Below, in pieces: positions 17,435 through 25,756 of a DNA stretch of 64,000 nt; within the stretch, counting starts at the first letter, position 1; the number at the start of each line of letters is the position of its first letter. The DNA is from Rossellomorea aquimaris (GTDB lineage: Bacteria > Bacillota > Bacilli > Bacillales > Fictibacillaceae). Below the pieces are notes generated by a model. The model was not told the DNA's origin. It searched no databases and saw only the letters and a program-made list of their open reading frames with translations. The DNA is taken from assembly GCA_020524245.1 (NCBI GenBank), contig JAIVLN010000003.1, forward strand, positions 62,001-126,000, read 5' to 3'. Made by a program: the position numbers and the translations under genes.

Positions 17435-18922
17435 TTAGCTCATGTTGATCCAGACGCTCTTCACTTCAGTGTAGTTATCAAGCGCATAAGATCCCATTTC
17501 GCGTCCGATTCCAGATTGCTTGTAACCTCCGAACGGAGAAGCTGCATCGAATGCGTTGTAGCAGTTCACCCAGACCGTTCCTGCTTTGATACGGTTTGCT
17601 ACATAGTGGGCACTCTTCAAGTTCTCAGTCCAAAGTCCCGCTGCCAGTCCATAATCAGAATCGTTCGCACGGTTGATCACTTCATCAAGATCATCGAACG
17701 GCATCGCAGCAACGACAGGTCCGAAGATTTCTTCCTTCGCAATCGTCATGCTGTCATTCACGTCAGCAAAGATTGTTGGAGAAACGAAGTAGCCCTGGTC
17801 GTAAGGCTTCGTTCCGCCTGTCAGAAGCTCAGCACCTTCGCTCTTACCTTTTTCGATATAATTCAATACACGGTTATGTTGCTCTTCTGAAACGAGTGGT
17901 CCCATTTCGGAATTCGGATCGAGTCCAGGACCTTGCTTCAATTTTTCAGAGTGGGATACAAGATCAGCCATGACATTGTCAAACGCCTTCTTCTGGATAT
18001 AAAGGCGAGATCCCGCACAGCAAACTTGTCCTTGGTTGAACATGATTCCAGAGAATGCACCTGGAATGGCCTTCGACATATCTGCATCTGGAAGGATGAT
18101 GTTCGGCGACTTACCACCAAGCTCAAGCGTTACACGCTTTAGATCCTTGGAAGCTGTGCTCATGATATGCTTACCAACTTCAGTAGATCCTGTGAACGCG
18201 ACCTTGTCGACAAGCTTATGTTCGATAAGCGGACCGCCTGTTGTCTCACCAAAACCTGTAACGATGTTGACAACACCTTCAGGGAATCCAGCTTCTTCAA
18301 TCAATTCAGCTAAGTATAGTGCAGAAAGTGGTGTTTGCTCAGCAGGCTTCAATACGATTGTACATCCGCTTGCCAGTGCAGCTCCCATTTTCCATGCAGC
18401 CATTAGGAGTGGGAAGTTCCAAGGGATGATTTGTCCCACTACACCAAGTGCTTCATGGCGCGTATAGTTGAAGAACTTACCGGAAACAGGAATCGTTTGT
18501 CCTGTGATTTTTGTTGCCCAACCTGCATAATAGCGGAAATGCTCGATTGCAAGCGGAACGTCCGCATTTGTCGTTTCACGGATCGGCTTACCGTTGTCTA
18601 ACGTGTCCAATTGCGCTAATTCTTCTTTATTCTCTTCCATCAAATCGGCAAGCTTATAAATGAGACGGCTTCTGGAAGCAGCACTCATCTTTGACCAAGG
18701 GCCTTCGTCGAATGCTTTACGAGCAGCCTTAACAGCTCTGTCTACATCTTCATGTTCTGCCTCACTCACAACAGCAAGGACTTCACCATTGGAAGGATTC
18801 AATGTTTTGAACGTCTTACCTGACACAGAAGGTTGCCACTGTCCATTAATGTACAGTTTCTTCGTTCCGTTCAAAAACTCCGCGACTTTCGGCTTTAACT
18901 GAGCGTCTAATACTTTTTCCAT
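17435..18922 (-). CDS. dhaS: NAD-dependent aldehyde dehydrogenase (DhaS-like)
   Basis: About 495 residues, full length for the ALDH family. NAD-binding and catalytic motifs: IIPWNFPLLMAAWK, KPAEQTP, FTGSTEVGK, ELGGKSPNII with the general base Glu, and the nucleophile in FNQGQVCCAGSR. The C-terminal GGYKQSGIGREMG is normal. It oxidises aldehydes to carboxylates in the cytosol; closest in style to B. subtilis DhaS, though AldX/AldY-type paralogues cannot be excluded. Two ATG codons are adjacent (18925 and 18922); the second has better spacing from GGAGG. Confidence 0.85.
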   Translation of the reverse strand: MEKVLDAQLKPKVAEFLNGTKKLYINGQWQPSVSGKTFKTLNPSNGEVLAVVSEAEHEDVDRAVKAARKAFDEGPWSKMSAASRSRLIYKLADLMEENKEELAQLDTLDNGKPIRETTNADVPLAIEHFRYYAGWATKITGQTIPVSGKFFNYTRHEALGVVGQIIPWNFPLLMAAWKMGAALASGCTIVLKPAEQTPLSALYLAELIEEAGFPEGVVNIVTGFGETTGGPLIEHKLVDKVAFTGSTEVGKHIMSTASKDLKRVTLELGGKSPNIILPDADMSKAIPGAFSGIMFNQGQVCCAGSRLYIQKKAFDNVMADLVSHSEKLKQGPGLDPNSEMGPLVSEEQHNRVLNYIEKGKSEGAELLTGGTKPYDQGYFVSPTIFADVNDSMTIAKEEIFGPVVAAMPFDDLDEVINRANDSDYGLAAGLWTENLKSAHYVANRIKAGTVWVNCYNAFDAASPFGGYKQSGIGREMGSYALDNYTEVKSVWINMS

Positions 18923-18925
18923 CAT

Positions 18926-19223
18926 AATCCTCCTTCAAATTTTAAGATGCATGACATAATTTCTCGAAGAAGGAGGGATATCCCTACCGCTTAACATTCT
19001 TTTAACATTCTTTCCATCGTGTTTTCTCAACAAAAAACGAGGTGGAGGATTTCCTCATATGAGAATTTGCTGTAATAACAGGAATTATAGCGATTGCATG
19101 GCATGCGATTGGTAGCATATTTTGTCAGAAGGTTCCAAAAGAAAATTAAGAAATTTGAAAGGGTTTTCATTTTTTGTAACATTTGTAACAATAACTGGAG
19201 CTAGAATGATTCATTAGATTCAA
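18926..19223. other. Intergenic region without recognised gene
   Basis: About 300 nt between the dhaS start and array 2. It has small direct repeats (TTAACATTC twice near 18990; TGTAACA twice near 19180) and is AT-rich to the right. I see no ORF with a ribosome binding site and no RNA structure I can name. Confidence 0.5.
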
Positions 19224-19370
19224 CTTGGGGAACTTTCCTGCTTACTTGGGGAACTTTCACCCCGTCTTGTGGAACTTTCCCGCTTACTTGTGGAACTTCC
19301 ACCCCGTCTTGTGGAACTTTCCCGCTTACTTGTGGAACTTCCACCCCGTCTTGTGGAATTTTGTACTTTT
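19224..19370 (+). repeat. Array 2: seven 21-nt units, CTTGTGGAACTT family
   Basis: CTTG(T/G)GGAACTT recurs at 19224, 19245, 19266, 19287, 19308, 19329 and 19350, exactly every 21 nt. From the third unit the spacers alternate between a CCCGCTTA type and an ACCCCGT type, giving a 42-nt higher-order repeat. As 21 is a multiple of 3, a chance minus-strand ORF of 70 codons runs through it (VPQVSGK repeated). It lies just beyond the HAD gene terminator. Confidence 0.95.
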
Positions 19371-19375
19371 TTACT

Positions 19376-19408
19376 ATAAAAAAACCGCCCCTAAATGTGG
19401 AGCGGTTC
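19376..19408 (-). terminator. HAD gene terminator
   Basis: Minus-strand stem AACCGCTCC/GGGGCGGTT followed by TTTTTTATAG, right after the HAD gene. Confidence 0.88.
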
Positions 19409-19422
19409 CTCAAACATCTTCT

Positions 19423-20283
19423 TTAGTGTTCCATCGGTTGTTCGATCTGCATTTTCATCTGTCTTCGGAAGACTTCGCGGACCATGTAGCCGACTCCATG
19501 CTGGTCGTTGGATCTTGTCACCCAATCCGCCGCAGTCTGCACGGACTCTGGCGCATTGCCCATCGCAACACCTAATCCTACCTGACGGATCATATCAATA
19601 TCGTTCGTGAAATCTCCAACCGCTACCATTTCTTTCAAGGATATACCTAAATGATTGCCAAGGAATTGAAGTCCAGAAGCTTTACTCACGCCTTTTGGAC
19701 CGATTTCAAACCCACAACGCGTCGAGGCTGTAATATCGATTTCCTCAATCTCTTCCATCAGCCTTTCATACGCTTCTTCTTTTTCTTCTTCGTTGAAAAA
19801 TTGAATGTCGATCTTCGGAACGGACATCGGCTTCTCTTCTAGATGATCGCTCAGTTTTTCCGTAAAGGTGACCGGATAGAACAGCGGATCGCCGATTCCC
19901 ATCGTCATTTTCGCAACCAGCTGTGACTTTTGCTGTACCTGATTTCCAAGTGCGTATCTTTCATGCAACAGGCGGACATGCGCATCATAATCCTCAACGG
20001 CTTTTACGATGTTTCTTACTTTTTCCGCTGAAATCCTGTTTTCGTAGAGTGGTTCATCAATGGAAGAAGCTATCAATGCTCCGTTATGCGTAATCAGTAT
20101 GCAGTCGAGCTTCAAGTCTTTTGCTATTTTCTTAGCGGAAGGAAAATTCCTTCCTGTTGCAAGCGTGACATACACACCTTTTTTTCGAACATAATCAATT
20201 GCATCCTTTGTCGAACGGTCGATCTTGTAATTACTTTTCAGCAGGGTACCATCGATGTCTAGAGCCAGCAGTCGATAAACCAG
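19423..20283 (-). CDS. Cof-type HAD phosphatase with apparent CTG start
   Basis: A 286-residue cytosolic sugar-phosphate or nucleotide phosphatase of the Cof/YcsE type. Motif I (LALDIDGTLL, about residues 6-15), motif II (THNGA), a C2-type cap, motif III Lys (GPKGVSKASGL) and motif IV GDFTNDIDM are all present. The first ATG/GTG/TTG codon in frame is a GTG at 20175, which would remove motif I. The frame continues upstream without interruption to CTG at 20281-20283, preceded by GGGGGG with 6-nt spacing, and the next upstream codons lead to an in-frame stop. CTG is therefore the best start (ATT/ATC are alternatives). It is divergent from the AAC(3) gene. Confidence 0.82.
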   Translation of the reverse strand: MVYRLLALDIDGTLLKSNYKIDRSTKDAIDYVRKKGVYVTLATGRNFPSAKKIAKDLKLDCILITHNGALIASSIDEPLYENRISAEKVRNIVKAVEDYDAHVRLLHERYALGNQVQQKSQLVAKMTMGIGDPLFYPVTFTEKLSDHLEEKPMSVPKIDIQFFNEEEKEEAYERLMEEIEEIDITASTRCGFEIGPKGVSKASGLQFLGNHLGISLKEMVAVGDFTNDIDMIRQVGLGVAMGNAPESVQTAADWVTRSNDQHGVGYMVREVFRRQMKMQIEQPMEH

Positions 20284-20416
20284 GATAATCCCCCCAATCT
20301 AGAGTTCTCCTCATCTCAACTCTATGTAAGAGTGAAAGAAAGTAGAACTGCAAAGGAAACAGGAATTCCCCCTTCCCTTCACGAATTGATTGTGTGGGTC
20401 ATAAGGAGGATTAGAC

Positions 20417-21223
20417 ATGGAAAAACAACTAATAGAACAGACAGACCAACCGAGAACAAGATTCAGCATAGCAGATGACTTGCGGAAATTAGGCGTACAA
20501 CCAGGTGACACCATCCTCGTGCATGCCTCGTTAAAATCATTAGGCTGGGTAAGCGGTGGGAGCCAGGCGGTCATTCAAGCTTTGATGGATATGGTGACGG
20601 AGGATGGGACGCTCGTCATGCCCGCACATTCTGGAGGACTCTCAGATCCGGCCAATTGGGAGAACCCCCCTGTTCCGGAAGATTGGTGGGAAACGATCCG
20701 TGCAACGATGCCCCCATTCGAAGTCGATAAAACGCCGACACGGGCAATCGGTACGATTCCCGAACTATTCCGGACGTATTCAGGCGTATTAAGAAGCTAT
20801 CATCCGAATATGTCGTTTGCAGCGTGGGGGCAAGAAGCGCCTTATGTAACGAGCGATCATTCTCTCGATGATGGGCTAGGAGAACGTTCTCCTCTTGCGA
20901 AGCTTTATAAGATGGATGCACAAGTGTTGTTCCTAGGAACGGATTTTGATACTCACACGTCCTTCCACCTTTCCGAGCATCGAGCAGGCGCACGAAAGAC
21001 TATATCGAAGGGTGCTCCTATTCTCGAAAAAGGCAAAAGGGTATGGAAAAATTATTTGGAAATCGACTATGATGATGAACCATTTGGAGAGATCGGCAAG
21101 GCTTTCGAAAAAAAGCACGATGTCACGATAGGGAAAGTCGGCTCAGCGACTTGTAAGCTCTTCAACATGCGAGAGTCTGTCGACTTCGGTGTGAAGTGGT
21201 TCAAAAAGAACCCACAGGATTAA
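20417..21223 (+). CDS. AAC(3)-family aminoglycoside N-acetyltransferase-like protein
   Basis: A 268-residue protein of the antibiotic N-acetyltransferase (AAC(3)/YokD) fold. Recognised motifs are GDTILVHASLKSLGWVSGG near the N-terminus, GTLVMPAHSGG, the HPNMSFAAWG segment and LGTDFDTHTSFHLSEH around the catalytic His. It would transfer acetyl from acetyl-CoA to an amine. Chromosomal members in Bacillus are often not true resistance enzymes, so the substrate is open. The start is supported by AAGGAGGATTAGAC. Single gene, divergent from the HAD gene. Confidence 0.88.
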   Translation: MEKQLIEQTDQPRTRFSIADDLRKLGVQPGDTILVHASLKSLGWVSGGSQAVIQALMDMVTEDGTLVMPAHSGGLSDPANWENPPVPEDWWETIRATMPPFEVDKTPTRAIGTIPELFRTYSGVLRSYHPNMSFAAWGQEAPYVTSDHSLDDGLGERSPLAKLYKMDAQVLFLGTDFDTHTSFHLSEHRAGARKTISKGAPILEKGKRVWKNYLEIDYDDEPFGEIGKAFEKKHDVTIGKVGSATCKLFNMRESVDFGVKWFKKNPQD

Positions 21224-21251
21224 GCTTCCGATCGGAACGCTCCACACACAT

Positions 21252-21290
21252 AAAAAAATGGCTGACACCCTACGAGGGAGTCAGCCATTT
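21252..21290. terminator. Bidirectional terminator
   Basis: Stem AAATGGCTGAC/GTCAGCCATTT between the AAC(3) gene and the convergent yheA. Confidence 0.88.
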
Positions 21291-21301
21291 GCACATCTTG
21301 C

Positions 21302-21664
21302 TTATTGTTGTGGATCCTCTGGATTACCGTACAATTCTTCCAAAGGTTTCGTCACAATCTTGTTAATGTCCTGGATCAATTGGCTTACACGTTGCTCAGC
21401 GTTCATCAACTTGGAGATCACTTCGTTCTGTTGAACGAGTTCAAACGTTTGTTGTGCTTTCTGAGCTTCTTCTTCTGTGATTTGTTGACCTTGCATTTGC
21501 TTCTGTTGAAGCTCTACTTGCAAGTTACGGAAGTTGTCGAACATGTTCTTCACGCTCTCATCCGCGTTCACTTGATCATACAGATTGCGAAGCTCTTGGA
21601 AATCATCACTTTCGCGCAACGCTTTTTCTAGATTGTATGCCGCATCATGGACATTTTTACTCAT
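21302..21664 (-). CDS. yheA: YheA-like protein (YlbF/YmcA family)
   Basis: A 120-residue helical protein of the Com_YlbF family. The pattern AYNLEKALRESDDFQELRNLYDQVNADESVKNMF and the end KPLEELYG match B. subtilis YheA. Relatives YlbF and YmcA form a complex that affects RNA maturation; YheA itself is uncharacterised. It sits next to yheB in the conserved order. An AGGAGGCTAAAT site precedes the ATG. Confidence 0.9.
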   Translation of the reverse strand: MSKNVHDAAYNLEKALRESDDFQELRNLYDQVNADESVKNMFDNFRNLQVELQQKQMQGQQITEEEAQKAQQTFELVQQNEVISKLMNAEQRVSQLIQDINKIVTKPLEELYGNPEDPQQ

Positions 21665-21730
21665 ATTTAGCCTCCTAATATTTGCATTTCATGCCGTTAC
21701 TATTAAGCACCTATTCCACTATAACAAGAA

Positions 21731-22870
21731 TTAGGTGAGGAAGTAAACCAACAGCCCTTGTATGAAGCCGATCACGCCACCTAACAATGCTCCTAGGTAC
21801 GTAATCATCTTCAACTCGCTTCTCGAAATGGAAAGAACCATTTCTTCAAGCCGCTGTACAGAGAACGTTTGAACTTGATGGCGGACGAGCTCCGAAAGCT
21901 GAAGCTTTTCCATGATCTCTTCCATATGGCCTGCAATCCCATCCAACCCAAGATTGATTACGTGTGGGATAAGTTCTTCTTCGATGTAAGGTAGGTAAGG
22001 GCTTAATAATTCATGAAGAGGTTTGTTGAAAATCCCTTCCAAATCCACCTTTCGAACGACATAATCAATGACATATTCCTGACCTTCCTTGAGCTTCAAC
22101 AAGTCGATCAGCTCTGAAGCCGGTCTCTCCTTCAAAGCGTTCCATTCTTTCATCAACACTTCTTCCATCATGGAAGAGACCGTGTCCCTTTGAAGGATTT
22201 TGATCAACTCAGATTGAACCTTATCGATCAGACTTTCGTTTCCGAGGAACATGTTGATCATATTGCCTAGCATGCCCCTCCCTGCAAGGAAATCATCCAC
22301 TAATCGCTTCAGCTGCATCTTTCCTTCTGGACTTTTGATAAAATCAATCAGCCGAGACTGGATGAAATCCGTCGTCTCAGGTATGTAGGTGTCTATATTT
22401 TTGATTAAAGACTCGGGCACAACATCTTTAATCGGCTTTCCTTCGATCTCAGAAATTTTTTCAGATACCTTGGCGTTCATATACCTTTTCAGCTGATCTT
22501 CCAGTGACTTGGTCACGTCCTCTTTTTTGAACAAGCCAACAACCAATTCGTTCAGCGTCCGCTCTTTCCCGATTTGCTTCTTCATCTCACGACGGGCCCA
22601 TGCTACGAGCTCTTCTTTAAATTGAGATTGCTGCAGTTTCTTTTCCAATCCCTCTTTTGTAATGAGATGGTTCACAGTCATTTGACCGAGCTGGACAGCA
22701 AGCTCTTCCCTTCTTTTCGGAATCAATCCCGGTGTAAACGGAAGTTTGAAACGTCCTATATAGATTGCCTGATAAGGTCGGAATAACATTTTGATGGCAA
22801 GAGAGTTCGTGAACCCTCCAATCGCCGCTCCGATCACTACCATCATAAGTATGATCCATAAAAACTCCAT
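21731..22870 (-). CDS. yheB: YheB-like membrane protein (DUF445)
   Basis: A 379-residue protein with a hydrophobic helix at each end (about 1-22 and 355-378) and a long charged helical middle, the DUF445 plan. The block GGFTNSLAIKMLFRPYQAIYIG near the N-terminus and GAIAG/ALLGGVIGFIQG at the end are typical. Function unknown. It is upstream of yheA on the same strand with a 66-nt gap, and divergent from the YheC/YheD cluster. Confidence 0.9.
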   Translation of the reverse strand: MEFLWIILMMVVIGAAIGGFTNSLAIKMLFRPYQAIYIGRFKLPFTPGLIPKRREELAVQLGQMTVNHLITKEGLEKKLQQSQFKEELVAWARREMKKQIGKERTLNELVVGLFKKEDVTKSLEDQLKRYMNAKVSEKISEIEGKPIKDVVPESLIKNIDTYIPETTDFIQSRLIDFIKSPEGKMQLKRLVDDFLAGRGMLGNMINMFLGNESLIDKVQSELIKILQRDTVSSMMEEVLMKEWNALKERPASELIDLLKLKEGQEYVIDYVVRKVDLEGIFNKPLHELLSPYLPYIEEELIPHVINLGLDGIAGHMEEIMEKLQLSELVRHQVQTFSVQRLEEMVLSISRSELKMITYLGALLGGVIGFIQGLLVYFLT

Positions 22871-22897
22871 CTATCTCAACCTTCCCGTACTGATGTC

Positions 22898-22925
22898 ACC
22901 ATTTTTCATATCTTACCATAGTATA
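22898..22925 (+). promoter_or_regulatory. Candidate SigK-type promoter of the YheC/YheD cluster
   Basis: AC (22898), a 17-nt spacer and CATAGTATA (22917-22925), matching the mother-cell SigK pattern AC-N17-CATANNNTA. It ends 46 nt before the first ATG. The motif is short, so chance occurrence is possible; the coat-associated gene family makes it plausible. Confidence 0.4.
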
Positions 22926-22971
22926 CGATATCCGCAGTTGCCTATAAATGCAATTATAATGAGGGAGCCAG

Positions 22972-24369
22972 ATGAACGGTAAAGAAACGATCCAAATCGC
23001 CTATACGCCACATACTTCCTCTACCCCGTATGTCCTATGGCTTAGCAACCATTTATGTACCTCATTCCAAATCGACCCAGGAAGTAAAACCTGGTTCCGA
23101 TTCGGTAGTGAACGTTTTTTGGTTACGTGTGAATCGAAATTGGACGACACTTTCGGTTTCATGGTCTTTCCAGAAGAACTGGCTCTGAATCACATTTTAC
23201 CTTCTCCACACCGCACCTATACACTTACTTATCATGTGGAAAAAAACGAGCTGCAAGTCGGACCGATCTTATCGATGCTCGTGGAAAAACGCGGGAACCA
23301 AGAGGACGAATTCGGAAAGCTCACCGATTTTGCTTCGGAACTGAATGAATACTGTCAGCAACATCATGCCCTCTTCTATATGTTTTCGATCGACGACGTG
23401 GCTGGAGACCGAATTTCGGGTTATCGGTTCAATGGAACGGAACTTCTAAAAGAGATATTCCCTTTTCCGGATGTTATCTATAATCGCATTTCCAATAGGA
23501 CCTTCGAACGTTCAGAACCTTGCGTGGAATTTTTCAACCGATGTCAGGATTGGGGAATCCCTTATTTCAATGACCGATTCTTATCCAAATGGGATGTGTT
23601 CAAACTCCTGGTCAATCGGGATGCGTTGGCTGCACATTTACCGAAAACCATCCAGCTGAAGGAGGAAAAATCCATCCTTGAGCTTTTGAACGCGTTTCCG
23701 AGCTTGTTTTTAAAACCGATTGATGGCAGTGAAGGCAGAGGAATCTTACGAATTACTCGCCAGTTTGATAGTCAGTTCCGATTGGATGCATCCAAAGCAT
23801 TGGATCCTCCCCTCCCTTTATTGAGTGAACAAGGTATACTCGCATTCATCAATCAGTATGTCCCTGTTGAACACTATATCCTTCAACAAGGGATTCCACT
23901 CATTCAACAAAATGATGGGTATGTAGATTTTCGTATACTTTGCAACAGGAACGAATACGGTATATGGTGTATCACCTCAAGCACGGCAAGGGTCGGGACT
24001 AGAAATCGTATTGTCACCAATGTCTCTAGCGGCGCTCGAATTGAGCCATTGATGGATGTGTTGGAAAAACAGTTTCCGATACAAAAGGCGAAATACATCC
24101 GCTCTGTACTTTTCGAGCTTGCCATCGAGACGGCCTACTGTATTCATGAAAAAGCAAACGGAATCTTTGGAGAGTTCGGTATCGATTTCGGTGTAGATAA
24201 AGAGGGGCACGTATGGATTTTCGAAGTCAATTCGAAGCCTTCAAAGCATGCCTCGACTCAGAGTGAAACTACTGAGATCCGTCCTTCCGCAAAAGGCGTC
24301 TTCCTGTTTGCAAATTACCTTTACACAACGTCTTCACATGAACGGAATCATCATAAAAGCACACGATGA
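22972..24369 (+). CDS. YheC/YheD-family ATP-grasp protein, paralogue 1
   Basis: A 465-residue protein of the YheC/YheD endospore-coat-associated family. The N-terminal half includes QVGPILSMLVEK and FPDVIYNRISNR; the C-terminal half is ATP-grasp-like, with the glycine-rich loop LKPIDGSEGRGI and the metal-binding end FGIDFGVDKEGHVWIFEVNSKP. It is the first of three tandem paralogues on the plus strand; the next starts 13 nt after its stop. Not every Bacillus has three. ATP-dependent ligase activity is inferred from the fold; substrate unknown. Confidence 0.85.
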   Translation: MNGKETIQIAYTPHTSSTPYVLWLSNHLCTSFQIDPGSKTWFRFGSERFLVTCESKLDDTFGFMVFPEELALNHILPSPHRTYTLTYHVEKNELQVGPILSMLVEKRGNQEDEFGKLTDFASELNEYCQQHHALFYMFSIDDVAGDRISGYRFNGTELLKEIFPFPDVIYNRISNRTFERSEPCVEFFNRCQDWGIPYFNDRFLSKWDVFKLLVNRDALAAHLPKTIQLKEEKSILELLNAFPSLFLKPIDGSEGRGILRITRQFDSQFRLDASKALDPPLPLLSEQGILAFINQYVPVEHYILQQGIPLIQQNDGYVDFRILCNRNEYGIWCITSSTARVGTRNRIVTNVSSGARIEPLMDVLEKQFPIQKAKYIRSVLFELAIETAYCIHEKANGIFGEFGIDFGVDKEGHVWIFEVNSKPSKHASTQSETTEIRPSAKGVFLFANYLYTTSSHERNHHKSTR

Positions 24370-24382
24370 AAGGAGCTTTCGA

Positions 24383-25756
24383 ATGCATGACCCTAAGCTC
24401 ATCCCTATTATTGAAGGTCATACGGATATCCTGTATGCGCCAATCAGCCAGTTCCGGGAATGGATGAATCTTAAATCGTTCCCGAATGTACTTTGTTATG
24501 GACAGAAGCAGATCCCGATCCAGGTTCAACCCCATCCCGATCAAATCGAACAGTACGCAATGACTCAATCTTTGCAAAAAAAGTTGAACTGGCCACTCGA
24601 ATACCCCGTCCATCTGTTTGCGAAGGACTCCATAATGTACGCTGGTCCGATCGTCGGGATTTTCACTGCCGGTTTTACGAGCAACCTCCACCTCCCTTTC
24701 GGTGACAGGACGAAGATGTTCGCAAAGCTCCTATCGGCCGCACGCCGAAACGGTGTGATCTGCTGCATCTTCGGATCCCATCACATCAACTGGGAGAAAG
24801 GGGAAATCACGGGATACCAATATGAGGCTTCCGGCTGGTCGCGAAAGGACTTTCCTTTTCCGAATGTCGTTTATGATCGTCTCCCGAATCGAAGAATCGA
24901 ACAAATGCAAGTTTCTATTGAAGCGAAAAAGAGATTGCAGGAGCAAGGCATCCTCTGGTTCAACCCGGGCTTTTTCGATAAGTGGGAAGTATATGAAAAA
25001 CTCAAAACGGATAAGGCGGTGAGAAACTTCCTACCGAACACTGTGCTGTCACCGGATCAGGAACAGGTCGAGCAACTGTTATCCCGATATCGCAATATCT
25101 ATGTTAAACCGACGAACGGGAGCCTTGGAAACGGAATTCAACAAATCATCAAGCGAAAAAATGATCCGTTCTATTACATTCGCTTCCGCAGCAGTGAGTC
25201 GAACCGGCTTAGACGTTACACGAGTTTGAAACGCCTTCTCCGAAAACAGTTTCCGAATGGAATGAATGGATTCATGGCGCAACAAGGCATTCACCTCGTC
25301 CATTCAAACGGGAACGCCATCGACTTCAGAGTCCACACAAATCGTGGAAGAAGCGGACAATGGGAAGTCAGTGCGATCGCCGCAAAACTTGCAGGTTCAG
25401 ACAGTATCACCACTCATATGACAAGTGGCGGCCGGACTTTGAGTCTTTCGGAAATCATCCATGATCTCAGTTTGTCGAAAACGATTGTGCAAGACATTAA
25501 AGAGGCAGCGCTTGTCTTGAGTAAAGCTTTGAGTAAGTGTGATGAAAAAAGGAAGATCGGTGAAATCGGATTCGATTTAGGAGTCGATGAAAAAGGTTCG
25601 ATTTGGATGTTCGAGGCGAACTCGAAGCCAGGTAGAAGCATCTTCGACCATCCGAATTTGAATGCATATGACCGTAAGACGCTTGAACTTCCTTTTCAAT
25701 ATGCGCTCTACCTGTTCAAACAATCGATCGGACAACAGGCAGCTGTCAAACAATGA
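24383..25756 (+). CDS. yheD: YheD-like ATP-grasp coat-associated protein, paralogue 2
   Basis: A 457-residue protein, similar in length to B. subtilis YheD. Key blocks: FPFPNVVYDRLPNR, loop VKPTNGSLGNGI and IGFDLGVDEKGSIWMFEANSKPG. The start at 24383 has AAAGGAGC 8 nt upstream; the frame is open to 24248 inside the previous gene but without family similarity. Its stop overlaps the next start by 4 nt (ATGA), indicating translational coupling. Role in the spore coat is by family. Confidence 0.85.
   Translation: MHDPKLIPIIEGHTDILYAPISQFREWMNLKSFPNVLCYGQKQIPIQVQPHPDQIEQYAMTQSLQKKLNWPLEYPVHLFAKDSIMYAGPIVGIFTAGFTSNLHLPFGDRTKMFAKLLSAARRNGVICCIFGSHHINWEKGEITGYQYEASGWSRKDFPFPNVVYDRLPNRRIEQMQVSIEAKKRLQEQGILWFNPGFFDKWEVYEKLKTDKAVRNFLPNTVLSPDQEQVEQLLSRYRNIYVKPTNGSLGNGIQQIIKRKNDPFYYIRFRSSESNRLRRYTSLKRLLRKQFPNGMNGFMAQQGIHLVHSNGNAIDFRVHTNRGRSGQWEVSAIAAKLAGSDSITTHMTSGGRTLSLSEIIHDLSLSKTIVQDIKEAALVLSKALSKCDEKRKIGEIGFDLGVDEKGSIWMFEANSKPGRSIFDHPNLNAYDRKTLELPFQYALYLFKQSIGQQAAVKQ

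Noticed and set aside
19201-19413. Minus-strand 70-codon ORF encoding repeated VPQVSGK/VPQDGVE
   Set aside because: It is the translation of array 2; the 21-nt period keeps the frame open. No ribosome binding site, and it overlaps the HAD gene terminator.
20417-21223. Acquired aminoglycoside resistance gene
   Set aside because: Fold is AAC(3)-like, but there are no mobile-element signs, and chromosomal homologues are common in Bacillus; resistance cannot be inferred.
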